Assembly (NCBI RefSeq): GCF_018448785.1
Contig: NZ_JAHCLU010000001.1
Location: 372,001-436,000 of the forward strand
DNA: 64,000 bases
Origin: Halomonas jincaotanensis
GTDB taxonomy: Bacteria > Pseudomonadota > Gammaproteobacteria > Pseudomonadales > Halomonadaceae
Direction of reading: 5' to 3'
The translations under genes were made by a program, and so were the position numbers. This document shows positions 8,461-16,369 of the stretch, piece by piece; within the stretch, counting starts at the first letter, position 1; every line of letters starts with the position of its first letter. The notes beneath the pieces are model-generated. The model was not told where the DNA came from and searched no databases. It was given only the letters and a program-made list of their open reading frames with translations.

Positions 8461-8768
8461 TTAGCCGGCTCGGTCGTTGTGTCGCCTGAGCTGGCGTATC
8501 AGGGCGCTATGGTCCAGTTCACCATCTCCCTGGGCGACGAGCTCCTCGTAAAGTGCATTGACCAACGACGACACTGGCAATTCGAGCCCCAGCTCTTGAG
8601 CCAACGCCATGGCTGTCTGGGTGTCTTTCAATTGCCATTTCGCCGGTCCTCCCGGTGCGAGTCTTCCTTTATGCGCTGTCCGTGGATGCGCAGAATGGTC
8701 GAGTTGGCAAAGCCTCCCGTCAGCGCCTCGAGCATTCGCTCGGGATCGGCGCCGCCGCGTTCCGCCAG
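8461..8768 (-). pseudogene. 3' remnant of a GarR-like 3-hydroxyacid dehydrogenase, frameshifted
   Basis: The reading 8461-8650 encodes PGGPAKWQLKDTQTA...LELPVSSLVN...ELDHSALIRQLRRHN, nearly the same as the C-terminus of the intact reductase at 9733-10620. Further upstream the homology continues in another frame (LAERGGADPERMLEALTGGF, then STILRIHGQRIKE), so a frameshift lies at about 8650-8675. A TGA (8769-8771) precedes the homologous part and the N-terminal two thirds are missing. The extra upstream frame up to 8892 does not match the reductase and I do not recognise it. Looks like a decayed duplicate left by rearrangement. Confidence 0.82.
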
Positions 8769-8922
8769 TCAGGCGCTCCACCCACTGACGCAGCGGCGAG
8801 CGGCCGGGCAACCCCAATTCATATCGGAATTCCTGATAAAGGCAGTCGTTTGTGGAATAGGCCTCAGCTTCATCAGAACTTCTTTCCACCATATTGCTTG
8901 TATGTGCACCATACTTCAGGAT

Positions 8923-9711
8923 ATGGCGAACTCCTCTTACGGTGTCACGCCCGTGAATGCAAAGCCTGCCAAGGTCCCCCGCCGTCCCAGTGTTGCCGAA
9001 TTCCTTGCCGAGGCCATCTTCTCCGGCAACTACCAGCCCGGCGATTTCGTCCCTCGGGAAATCGATCTATGCGAACAGTTCGCCATTAACCGCTCGGCGG
9101 TACGCAGCGATCTTCGACGCCTCGTGGATGTCGGGATCATCGAGCGCATCTCGGGCCATGGCTCCAAGGTCCGGGAGTACGAGGCGTGGAATATCCTCGA
9201 TCCCGTGGTGACCGGCTGGATCACCCGCTACGCTTCGCCAAATCCCCGTATCCATCGGGAGATCCTCGCCTTTCGCCTGGATGTCGAGCCCTATGTCGCC
9301 ATGACAGCCGCTCGTCGCGCCAAGGCGCGTGATCTCGTGGCCATCGAGGAGGCCTTCGAGGGAATGGGCAAGAATCTCTACGATGCGACCTGTGCCGAGG
9401 AGCGTCGACTGCACAGCGATTACGACGTCGCCTTCCACGTCGCCATCTTCAAAGCGACCCACAACATCGTCTGGTCGCAGCTGTCGCATATTCTGCGGCC
9501 CTCCATCTACCTCTTGGTGTCGGAATCCAACATCAGTGCCACGGATCCCGAGGAGAGCCTCGAGCGTCATCGCCAGGTGATGGAACATATCCGCGCCCGC
9601 AACCCGCGCCAAGCCTTCCTGGCCGCCCAGGCAGTGCTGGAAGGCACGGCCCAGGCCTTGGGCATCGAGACCGGCGACAGCCTGCTGGGCAAGGAGCGGG
9701 AACTGCTGTGA
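8923..9711 (+). CDS. GntR-family transcriptional regulator, FCD (FadR) subfamily
   Basis: DNA-binding regulator, 262 residues from the ATG at 8923 (MANSSYGV). The winged helix is at about 22-90 (AEAIFSGNYQPGDFVPRE, then NRSAVRSDLRRLVDVGII), and an all-helical FCD ligand domain follows at about 105-235, with SDYDVAFHVAIFKATHN as the usual metal/effector-binding stretch. Such proteins respond to sugar acids and other organic acids. The start is uncertain: AGGA lies too close to ATG 8923, and ATG 8902 in the same frame has no ribosome site; the long upstream open frame is not coding. It is divergent from the Ldh operon, with a remnant gene in between, so it is the best candidate regulator of the ATACCA elements. 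A GTATG-N5-CATAC dyad at 8900-8914 might be an autoregulatory site. Confidence 0.88.
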   Translation: MANSSYGVTPVNAKPAKVPRRPSVAEFLAEAIFSGNYQPGDFVPREIDLCEQFAINRSAVRSDLRRLVDVGIIERISGHGSKVREYEAWNILDPVVTGWITRYASPNPRIHREILAFRLDVEPYVAMTAARRAKARDLVAIEEAFEGMGKNLYDATCAEERRLHSDYDVAFHVAIFKATHNIVWSQLSHILRPSIYLLVSESNISATDPEESLERHRQVMEHIRARNPRQAFLAAQAVLEGTAQALGIETGDSLLGKERELL

Positions 9712-9732
9712 GGGTGTCCGGAATCCGAAACG

Positions 9733-10620
9733 TTAGAGTGGGAGGCCGTTACGCCGCCTGAGCTCACGGATCAGGGCGCTGTGGTCGAGATCCCCGTCGC
9801 CATGATCCACCAGCTCCTCGAAAAGCCGATTGACCAGCGATGACACTGGCAGTTCGAGGGAGAGTTCCGCTGCCAGGGAGTCGGCGGTCCGGGTATCCTT
9901 GAGTTGCCATCTCGCAGGGCCGCCGGGGCGGAAATCGCCCTCGATCATGCGCTGGCCGTGCTGCCTGAGGATGGTCGAATCGGCGAAGCCGCCCAGCAGG
10001 GCCTGACGGACCCTTGCGGGGTCGGCCCCGCCGCGTTCGGCCAGCAGCAGGGCCTCGGCGACGGTGGCGATGGTATTGGCGACGATCATCTGGTTGGCGA
10101 GTTTGGCGAGCTCCCCGCACCCCGCCGGGCCGACATGCACGGGGCTTCCCAGGCACTCGAACACCGGCCTGGCATCGTCGAAGGTGGCTGGCTCGCCACC
10201 CACCATGATCGCCAGGGTGCCCTCGATGGCGCCCTTCTCCCCGCCGGACACCGGGGCATCCAGATAGCGGATGCGCTTCTCCTCGCAGGCCCGGGCATGC
10301 CCCTGTGCCGTCCCCACGGGAATGGAGCTCATGACCACCAGGGTGCTGTCCGGTCTCATCGCGGTCAGGATGCCTTCCTGCCCGAGAATGATTTTATCGC
10401 ACACCGGTCCCGAACTCAGCATCACAATGACGATGTCGGCACTACCCGCCGCTTCGCCGGGCGTACTCGAGGTCACCACCCCTTTGTCGGTGAGGGCTCG
10501 GCTCTTGTCCGGCGAACGGTTCCAGGCGCGGACCTCATGCCCCGCCTCGGCGAGCCGTTCCGCCATGGGGGCTCCCATGATACCCGTGCCGATAAAACCG
10601 ATATTCCGGGAAGCGTTCAT
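9733..10620 (-). CDS. GarR/GlxR-like 2-hydroxy-3-oxopropionate (tartronate semialdehyde) reductase family
   Basis: Beta-hydroxyacid dehydrogenase, 295 residues from ATG 10620. It has GFIGTGIMGAPMA near the N-terminus, the canonical LDAPVSGGEKGA substrate loop, and AKLANQMIV with the catalytic lysine. The DAPVSGG form fits tartronate-semialdehyde reductase better than the DAPL-R-P form of the paralogues at 6147 and 15242. I chose the start by the strong AAAGGAG six bases upstream; a longer frame to 10698 would overlap the neighbouring remnant. The 3' end of the gene has a decayed twin at 8461-8768. It converges with the GntR gene (21 bases between stop codons). Probable role: reduction of an aldehyde-acid to D-glycerate or analogue. 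Confidence 0.87.
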   Translation of the reverse strand: MNASRNIGFIGTGIMGAPMAERLAEAGHEVRAWNRSPDKSRALTDKGVVTSSTPGEAAGSADIVIVMLSSGPVCDKIILGQEGILTAMRPDSTLVVMSSIPVGTAQGHARACEEKRIRYLDAPVSGGEKGAIEGTLAIMVGGEPATFDDARPVFECLGSPVHVGPAGCGELAKLANQMIVANTIATVAEALLLAERGGADPARVRQALLGGFADSTILRQHGQRMIEGDFRPGGPARWQLKDTRTADSLAAELSLELPVSSLVNRLFEELVDHGDGDLDHSALIRELRRRNGLPL

Positions 10621-10630
10621 TGTTGCTCCT

Positions 10631-10996
10631 TTAGAGTGGCGACGTCTGTTTCCAGACTCGAGCCACTTTTCGTGTGAACGAAAGGCCCCGCCAAGCATTC
10701 ATGCCAGTGGCCGACTTCAGAAAAGAGGGCAGCGACAAGGTCATGTCCGGATCGCAGATGGCAACTGAAGGGTTCATGTGTGGAGAGATAAAGTCCAGCT
10801 TGCGCTTGTCTCCCAGGGTGATCATGGCGCCGCGGTTAACTTTCCTACCGGTGCCTGCGGTGGTGGGAACTGCCACCAAGGGCACGCTGGCCGCGGTGAT
10901 TCTCCCGGCCCCGCCCTCGATCACGGCATCCAGGCGCAGGGGGGCTTCGTGTGTCGCCAGCAGGGAGACACCCTTGGCAAGGTCGATGCGGGACAT
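10631..10996 (-). pseudogene. Internal fragment of an iron alcohol dehydrogenase
   Basis: The translated segment from 10996 to about 10690 (SRIDLAKGVSLLATHEAP..., IEGGAGRI, AVPTTAGTG, ICDPDMTLSLP, ATGMNA) aligns with residues about 98-196 of the intact enzyme at 3417-4550. The first roughly 97 residues and the last 180, including the three metal-binding histidines, are missing, the aspartate ligand of MDAIAH is changed to N, and GTGSE has become GTGRK. It cannot be a working enzyme. It sits between the D-2-hydroxyacid dehydrogenase and the GarR-like gene in the same orientation, so an original operon of these three genes probably lost parts of the middle one. Confidence 0.85.
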
Positions 10997-11004
10997 TATT
11001 GTTC

Positions 11005-11973
11005 TCAGCGGCTTGTGGGCGGATAGGGGGTTTCGAAGACGGGTGTCTGGGGCCCCTTTCCAGCGAACCATGACCTCAGGTTGTCGACCACGAGCTGGCC
11101 CATGGCGTCGCGGGTATGGACGGAACCCGAGCCGACGTGGGGCAGAAGGACCACGTGTTCCATGTCGACCAGCGCCTGCGGGACCTTCGGCTCGTCCTCG
11201 AATACATCGAGACCCGCTGTCAGGATGGTTTCGCTCTGGAGTGCCGTGATCAAGGCCTGCTCGTCAACGACACTGCCGCGGGCGATGTTGATCAGCACTC
11301 CCCGGGATCCCAGGGCTTCAAGAACAGCTGCATCGATCAGGTGCTGCGTACCCAGTCCACCGGGGGTCGTGACGACAAGGACATCTGCATCCCGGGCCAT
11401 CTCAGTGAGGGAGGGGTAATGAGGGTAGGCCACATCCTGCTTGGGTGTGCGGCTGTGATAGATGACATCGACGCCGAAGGCCTCCAGCCTCCGGGCGATG
11501 GCGTGTCCGATGCGGCCCAGCCCCACCATGCCGATGGTTCGCTCACGCAGGCTGGGGGTCAGGGGGAAGGCCCCTTTTAGCCACTTGCCTTCGCGCACGA
11601 AACGGTCGGCCTGAGGGAACTGCCGCAGGGTAGCGATCAGCAGCCCGACGGCTGCATCGGCGACCTCGTCGGTCAGGACATCGGGCGTATTGGTGACGAT
11701 GACACCTTTTTTCCCGGCGTAGGCGGCATCTACATGATCGTAGCCGACACCGAAGCAGGAGACGATCTCCAGCGCAGGCAGTCGGTCCAGCAGAGCGGCG
11801 TCGATGGCGCGATGGCCACCAGCGGCCAGTCCACGGATGCGCGGCGCCACCTCGTCCAGGTAAGCCTCGGGATCGGCTTGCTTCCATAGACGGTGGACCC
11901 TGAAGCTCTCCTCGAGCTGATCGATGATCATCTCTCGCATGGGGACGGGAACCAGGATTTCGATGTCTTTCAC
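11005..11973 (-). CDS. D-isomer-specific 2-hydroxyacid dehydrogenase (glyoxylate/hydroxypyruvate reductase type)
   Basis: NAD(P)-dependent D-2-hydroxyacid dehydrogenase, 322 residues, beginning with GTG at 11973 behind GAGAGAAG. It shows GLGRIGHAIARRLEAFG for cofactor binding and the catalytic set R in NIARGSVVDE, E in DVFEDEP and H in LPHVGSGS. The absence of an acidic residue right after the Rossmann strand (YHSRTPK) suggests NADPH preference. Likely substrates are glyoxylate, hydroxypyruvate or a sugar-acid 2-keto derivative. It follows dctQ of the TRAP operon by 57 bases on the same strand, so it may be cotranscribed with that transporter. Confidence 0.9.
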   Translation of the reverse strand: MKDIEILVPVPMREMIIDQLEESFRVHRLWKQADPEAYLDEVAPRIRGLAAGGHRAIDAALLDRLPALEIVSCFGVGYDHVDAAYAGKKGVIVTNTPDVLTDEVADAAVGLLIATLRQFPQADRFVREGKWLKGAFPLTPSLRERTIGMVGLGRIGHAIARRLEAFGVDVIYHSRTPKQDVAYPHYPSLTEMARDADVLVVTTPGGLGTQHLIDAAVLEALGSRGVLINIARGSVVDEQALITALQSETILTAGLDVFEDEPKVPQALVDMEHVVLLPHVGSGSVHTRDAMGQLVVDNLRSWFAGKGPQTPVFETPYPPTSR

Positions 11974-12030
11974 GATGACTTCTCTCTATGTTTGTCGATT
12001 GTTGATCAATCATGAACCTTAGTCATGATG

Positions 12031-12558
12031 TCATTTTGTTCGTAGTGAAGCTTCTGCTCTTCCGGAGAGGGCACGCAGTACATTGTTGAAGGCTTGCAGC
12101 ATGATCAATGCACCACCAATCACCATCGCCATTCGTGGCCAGTACAGATTGAAGGATCCGCTGGGAGTGAGATCGCCGATGCCCAGCATAGCGAGTCGGT
12201 AGCCGGAGAAGATGAGTAGGTAAGAAAAGTAGATAGCCAGGATGTTGATGGCGGCAAAAATGATGGTTTGAAGGGACTTTGGAAAGGCGTTGGCAAAGGT
12301 GTCGACACGGATATGCTGCCAAGAACGTATGTAGGAACTGCAAGCGAAGAGGACCAGATAGGCAAGGGCATAGCTCGTGACCTCTTCCACCCAAGCAAGG
12401 GGTGATTGAATCATGTACCGCATCACCACCTGCAACATCAGTAGTATGAAAATGAGGGCGGATAGGAAGATGAGGATGAATCGAGCCGCCGTGTCGATAT
12501 ATCCGCAGAGTATGTCGAATCTTTGGGTAACGAACCTAAAGGCATGGAGGAATGTCAT
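12031..12558 (-). CDS. dctQ: TRAP transporter small permease (DctQ)
   Basis: Small membrane subunit of a TRAP transporter, 175 residues with four hydrophobic segments and the typical ARFILIFLSALIFILLMLQV and TSYALAYLVLFACSSYI stretches. I start it at ATG 12558, 11 bases after the dctM stop, where GAGAGA lies upstream; an in-frame ATG at 12594 would sit inside dctM. The gene order P-M-Q is unusual, since Q normally precedes M. Base composition of this TRAP set is lower in GC than the flanking genes. Confidence 0.87.
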   Translation of the reverse strand: MTFLHAFRFVTQRFDILCGYIDTAARFILIFLSALIFILLMLQVVMRYMIQSPLAWVEEVTSYALAYLVLFACSSYIRSWQHIRVDTFANAFPKSLQTIIFAAINILAIYFSYLLIFSGYRLAMLGIGDLTPSGSFNLYWPRMAMVIGGALIMLQAFNNVLRALSGRAEASLRTK

Positions 12559-12569
12559 TGGAATTTCTC

Positions 12570-13865
12570 TCAAAGTCCGCCAAGACCCAACCATCTGGGC
12601 AAGGTTTCACTGATGGCCGGGAAGAGGATGACCGTTGTCGTGATTGCGATCTCTAGGATAATGAAGGGCCAGATATAGCGCACGATGGACGTCACCGACA
12701 TTTTTCCGACCAAGGCCGTCATCAGCAAGGTGCCTCCGACAGGAGGGGTAAGATGGCCGATACCCAGAGCCATGACAATGATCATTGCGGTATGAATGGA
12801 GCTGAAGCCGGCCTGGGTGGTAAATATTGGTATTACGATGGCACCGAAAAGCAGGACAGCGGTGGTGCGGTCGATGAAGAGGCCGACAATGAAGAGCATT
12901 GCAAGTATAAGAAGCGAAATGAGAAATGGATCAGTCGTCAGATTCAGTAGGGCGGAGGAAATCTCTACTGGCACATGACGGGCGGCCATGACATAGGATA
13001 ATGAAAAAGCAGCACCTATAAGCACCATCACCGCTCCGGTGGTGAGGGCCGTTTCCAGAAAGATCTTGGGCAGGTCGCTCAACTTGATACTGCGATAGAT
13101 CACCACCGTGATGAACATGGCATAGGCGGCCGCCACTGCACCCGCTTCGGTTGGGGAGAAGAATCCACTGAAGATGCCACCAACCACCACGACGGGAAGC
13201 ACGAGGGGGCCCGAAGCGTGTTTCAGGGCTGTCAGTACATCTCTAAACGAAGCTCTTTGATAGGAGGGCACCCCGAGTTTTCGTATCAGAAAATATGTCA
13301 GTGTCATGTAACATATGGCGATCAATAATGCCACGCTGAGTCCGGCAGCGAAGAGCGCGCCAATGGAAACCCCGAACGTCGACCCATAGACGATCAGGAC
13401 AATACTGGGCGGTATCATGGGTGCCATTGTCCCTGACACTGCAGTGATGGCTCCCGCCAACCCTTCCGGATATCCTTCCTTCTTCATCGCTGGAATGAAG
13501 ACAGTTCCCATCGCGGCGATGTCGGCATAGGCAGATCCGGAAATTCCTCCGAAGAAGACACTGGAAAGAATGTTTATCTGAGCTAGCCCTCCCTTGAAAT
13601 GCCCGACCATCGCCTTGGCAAGGCCAATGAGGCGATCAGTTAAGCCGCCCTTGGTCATGATATTGCCGGCTAACAGAAACATGGGAATGGCCAGAAGGGT
13701 AAAAGATGTCATTCCACCGTAGAATCTTTGAACCAGTACTATAAGAGCTGAATCGCGCCCTACGTCAACCCAGTGAACCAGGCTAGCAAAAATCATGGCC
13801 AGGAAAACGGGGGCACCGAGAAAGATCAGAAAAAATAGGATGCCCAGTAACAGGACGATGACCAC
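12570..13865 (-). CDS. dctM: TRAP transporter large permease (DctM)
   Basis: Large membrane subunit of the TRAP importer, 431 residues, about twelve hydrophobic segments. Family blocks include GLIGLAKAMVGHFKGGLAQ-like sequence near residue 75, FGGISGSAYADIAAMGTVFIP near 103 and MIPPSIVLIVYG near 145. The initiation codon is GTG at 13865 with GGAG eight bases upstream. Between it and dctP lies a two-part hairpin (13887-13944). The pair with dctQ drives sodium-coupled uptake of the ligand captured by DctP. A GC sample at 12901-12960 is about 45 percent, lower than the core genes. Confidence 0.92.
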   Translation of the reverse strand: MVIVLLLGILFFLIFLGAPVFLAMIFASLVHWVDVGRDSALIVLVQRFYGGMTSFTLLAIPMFLLAGNIMTKGGLTDRLIGLAKAMVGHFKGGLAQINILSSVFFGGISGSAYADIAAMGTVFIPAMKKEGYPEGLAGAITAVSGTMAPMIPPSIVLIVYGSTFGVSIGALFAAGLSVALLIAICYMTLTYFLIRKLGVPSYQRASFRDVLTALKHASGPLVLPVVVVGGIFSGFFSPTEAGAVAAAYAMFITVVIYRSIKLSDLPKIFLETALTTGAVMVLIGAAFSLSYVMAARHVPVEISSALLNLTTDPFLISLLILAMLFIVGLFIDRTTAVLLFGAIVIPIFTTQAGFSSIHTAMIIVMALGIGHLTPPVGGTLLMTALVGKMSVTSIVRYIWPFIILEIAITTTVILFPAISETLPRWLGLGGL

Positions 13866-13886
13866 GGCAGAATCTCCGATTACCCT

Positions 13887-13944
13887 GTTGTAACAAGGGA
13901 CCCAGCATGGATGAAGCTGCTGGGTCTCTTTTAGGTGTTACAAC
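13887..13944. terminator. Two-part intercistronic hairpin between dctP and dctM
   Basis: Inner stem GACCCAGCA (13899-13907) pairs with TGCTGGGTC (13918-13926); outer stem GTTGTAAC (13887-13894) pairs with GTTACAAC (13937-13944). The inner stem is followed by TCTTTTA on the plus strand and by CCTTGTT on the minus strand, so as a minus-strand terminator it is weak. Probable function is attenuation or mRNA 3'-end protection, giving more binding protein than permease. Confidence 0.7.
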
Positions 13945-13954
13945 TTTGGGTGGG

Positions 13955-15013
13955 TTATTGTTGTTGGTAGAAAGTTTCTTCCACTCGGGATACGGTGTCG
14001 AGTGTGGCCTGCATGAAATCAGGATCGGCAACTTCTGCAACGAACTCGCGGCCTACGGGCTCTGCCAGCTCACGCCATGCCGCCCGCTCTTCTGAGGTTG
14101 GTTCTACTACCGTGTTGCCGGCCTCTATGATGCGATTCAATGCCTCGTTATCTTTGACCAGGGCATGTGCATTCTGGACATCAATGGCGAGTGATGAGGC
14201 TTCCTCGACGACTTTCTGATATTCTTCAGGCAAGCTTTCGAAGAAATTGTCACTGACGATATAACTGGTGACATCATACATGTGCGCTGTCAGCGTCACA
14301 TAGTCCGCGACTTCAAGAAGTCCTGCATTCCAGGCCGAGTTTAGCCCACCTTCGGTGGCATCGATGAGACCAGTTTGAAGGCCTGTGTAGCGTTCTGCTG
14401 CCGGAAGAGCGACGACTGAAGGAGCACCGAGTTCGGTCCATACCGCTTGATGCATGGGAGCCTGCATGGTGCGGATCTTGATGCCTTCGGAATCAAGATC
14501 GGAAGGAACCCGGATAGGGCCGCGGGTGGTGTAGAGATGGCGCACCGAATTTTCTGCCGCACCGAGGAAACGCAGTTGACCGTTGGTATCGGTTTGTATC
14601 TGGTCATTGACGAGGCCAATATATTCCCGATCTTGGAATACTTTCCAAGCGATATGGCGGCCGGCGAAGAGGAAGGGCAGGTTCCAAACCTGTGCAGCGG
14701 GGAATGCGCCAGCAAGCCCGCCTGCATTAGGGGTCATGAACTGAAGTTCACCAAGGCGCAACTGATCCAGGACCTCCCTTTCATCACCACCCAGGCCACC
14801 GACGGTGGTGATATTGATTTCCATGTCACCATCGGTGGCTACTTCGATGTAATTCTTGAAAGCTTCGGCAGCAGGAAGTTGAAAGTCTACGTTTGAGTCA
14901 AAGTAGGCAAAGGTGGCTGAATATGTTTGAGCGACTGCCGATCCTGCACTCGCCAGGGTGAGTCCCAGAATACAGGAACCGCTGATTGCTGTTTTAACAA
15001 GAGCCTTCTTCAT
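13955..15013 (-). CDS. dctP: TRAP transporter periplasmic binding protein (DctP)
   Basis: Solute receptor of the TRAP system, 352 residues, signal peptide with a hydrophobic core and cleavage near AGSAVAQ-TYS (about residue 29). DctP-family features include AAQVWNLPFLF, GIKIRTMQAPMHQAVWTELGA with the arginine that salt-bridges the ligand carboxylate, YTGLQTGLIDATEGGLN, and DVTSYIVSDNFFESLPEE. The ligand should therefore be a carboxylate. First gene of the P-M-Q operon; GGAGACG precedes the ATG. The paired operator at 15124-15154 lies 111 bases upstream. Confidence 0.92.
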   Translation of the reverse strand: MKKALVKTAISGSCILGLTLASAGSAVAQTYSATFAYFDSNVDFQLPAAEAFKNYIEVATDGDMEINITTVGGLGGDEREVLDQLRLGELQFMTPNAGGLAGAFPAAQVWNLPFLFAGRHIAWKVFQDREYIGLVNDQIQTDTNGQLRFLGAAENSVRHLYTTRGPIRVPSDLDSEGIKIRTMQAPMHQAVWTELGAPSVVALPAAERYTGLQTGLIDATEGGLNSAWNAGLLEVADYVTLTAHMYDVTSYIVSDNFFESLPEEYQKVVEEASSLAIDVQNAHALVKDNEALNRIIEAGNTVVEPTSEERAAWRELAEPVGREFVAEVADPDFMQATLDTVSRVEETFYQQQ

Positions 15014-15123
15014 TGCATCGTCTCCATATTTTTGTGGCTTGATGCAGGATTTAGCGGAGTATTGGGAGAAGCAGCCTATTGTTTTTGGATTGTCCCAGCT
15101 TCTCTATCACCCTCGCGTAGATA

Positions 15124-15154
15124 ATGTAGAACAATTGCATTTCATGTTCTACAT
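15124..15154. promoter_or_regulatory. Paired operator upstream of the P-M-Q TRAP operon
   Basis: Two ATGTWSWACAT-type sites, ATGTAGAACAA (15124-15134) and ATGTTCTACAT (15144-15154), centred at 15129 and 15149, exactly 20 bp apart. Together they also read as one large inverted repeat (ATGTAGAACA...TGTTCTACAT, 11-base spacer). The right site is followed by AGACTTT, giving CATAGACTTT as at the other TRAP promoter (22104-22140). Confidence 0.7.
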
Positions 15155-15241
15155 AGACTTTCGTATGTGGTTTGTTTTCCTTGCCATCTCTGTTGAATTG
15201 CCGATATGAATGAGGGCCTCATTGCAAGGCTACGGGGCTCC

Positions 15242-16153
15242 TCATTCGGCTGGTTCCAGAGAGGTATCGTTGAGCTCCGCAATCACATCGGAAATCATAG
15301 GTATATAATCTTCACCACGACCCGTGTTGACCGCCAGAGCATAGGAATTCTTCACTGCATTCGAAAGGGGGTTGGCAATGCCGGCTTGAGTCGCCATGGC
15401 ATCGAGATAGCGCATGTCCTTCAAGCCATTGCGCAATGTGAACTTGTGGGCATCGCGGTCGCGCTCAAGTACATACTGCATGTAGGTCTGGTAGAATTGG
15501 CAATCCATCCGACTGCCACGAATGACACTATCGAAACGCGCAGGTTCTATTCCGACCTTCTCGGCCAGCGTCAGGGCCTCGGCATAGAGGGCACCGTATC
15601 CGAGGGAGATGAAGTTGTTGATAAGCTTCATCTTGTGCCCGTCGCCGATAGTGCCTATATGGACGATCCGACCCGCCCAGGTTTCCAGTACCGGCTTGAT
15701 CCGCGCGAATGTCTGTTCATCGCATCCAACCATCGTATCGAGCTTGCCTTCCCAGGCTTCCTTCGGTGAGCGTCCCAGTGGAGCATCGACGAGAGTGACG
15801 CCGACTGCCTCGAGTTCGTCTGCCAGAGCCAGGGTGGAGTTCGGGTCAGAGGTGGAAGTATCGATGACGATCGATCCGGGCTTCAGGCTTTCCTTGAGCC
15901 CATTCTCGCCGCGAATGATTGCCTCGACTTCTTTCGACCCCGTCACGCAAAGAAAAACGATCTCTGAATCGGCAGCCACTTCCTTTACGGTTTCGACCTC
16001 TGTCGCGCCACGGCTGATCATGTCTTCCACAGGAGCACGATTCCTGTGCGCCATGACCGTCAGGGAAAAACCCTTTTCGACAATATTCTTCGCGATACCG
16101 TGTCCCATGAAACCCAGGCCAATGAAGCCAACTTTATTGATTGCGTTCGACAT
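15242..16153 (-). CDS. 3-hydroxyisobutyrate dehydrogenase-family oxidoreductase
   Basis: Beta-hydroxyacid dehydrogenase, 303 residues from ATG 16153 (MSNAINKVGFIGLGFMG), where AAAGGAC stands seven bases upstream; a longer frame to 16300 lacks family similarity. It shows VDAPLGRSPKEA and the catalytic lysine in GHKMKLINNF. It is related to the 6147-7049 enzyme more than to the GarR-like one. It stands alone between the KGSA dehydrogenase terminator and the P-M-Q TRAP operon, on the same strand as both; the TRAP operator lies just downstream of its stop, so it is not driven by that promoter. Substrate unknown, probably a 3-hydroxy-acid derived from imported sugar acids. Confidence 0.88.
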   Translation of the reverse strand: MSNAINKVGFIGLGFMGHGIAKNIVEKGFSLTVMAHRNRAPVEDMISRGATEVETVKEVAADSEIVFLCVTGSKEVEAIIRGENGLKESLKPGSIVIDTSTSDPNSTLALADELEAVGVTLVDAPLGRSPKEAWEGKLDTMVGCDEQTFARIKPVLETWAGRIVHIGTIGDGHKMKLINNFISLGYGALYAEALTLAEKVGIEPARFDSVIRGSRMDCQFYQTYMQYVLERDRDAHKFTLRNGLKDMRYLDAMATQAGIANPLSNAVKNSYALAVNTGRGEDYIPMISDVIAELNDTSLEPAE

Positions 16154-16324
16154 GATTTGTCCTTTTCCTGGTTCCTGAAGCAAGACTTCATGTACCTCGG
16201 GGCATGATGAAGGGCCAGGCATTTCGTCGCTCGGCAGCCTCCTTTCCTTTTCTGCAGGGAAGTTGAAGGATCCCGGGTTGCCTTTACCTGACATCGACAT
16301 GCAAAAAAGTACGCTTGATCAATA

Positions 16325-16362
16325 AGTCAGCGACAACAGGGCGAGTCCTGTTGTCGCTGACT
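16325..16362 (-). terminator. Rho-independent terminator of the TRAP/FAH/KGSADH operon
   Basis: A perfect 16-bp stem (16325-16340 with 16347-16362) and a six-base loop begin 8 bases past the KGSA dehydrogenase stop codon at 16370. On the minus strand the stem is followed by TATTGATC, a modest U-tract. Position and stem strength make a terminator likely. Confidence 0.85.
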
Positions 16363-16369
16363 TTCGCTG

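Noticed and set aside
8769..8892. Open frame upstream of the reductase remnant as a transposase fragment
   Set aside because: The translation (YELGLPGRSPLRQWVERL) vaguely recalls IS3 OrfA helices, but it is too short and there are no terminal inverted repeats or target duplication.
15208..15247. GAATGAGG/CCTCATTC inverted repeat at the end of the 3-hydroxyacid dehydrogenase gene as a terminator
   Set aside because: The 24-base loop and lack of a U-tract make a functional terminator unlikely; it overlaps the stop codon by chance or as a weak stability element.
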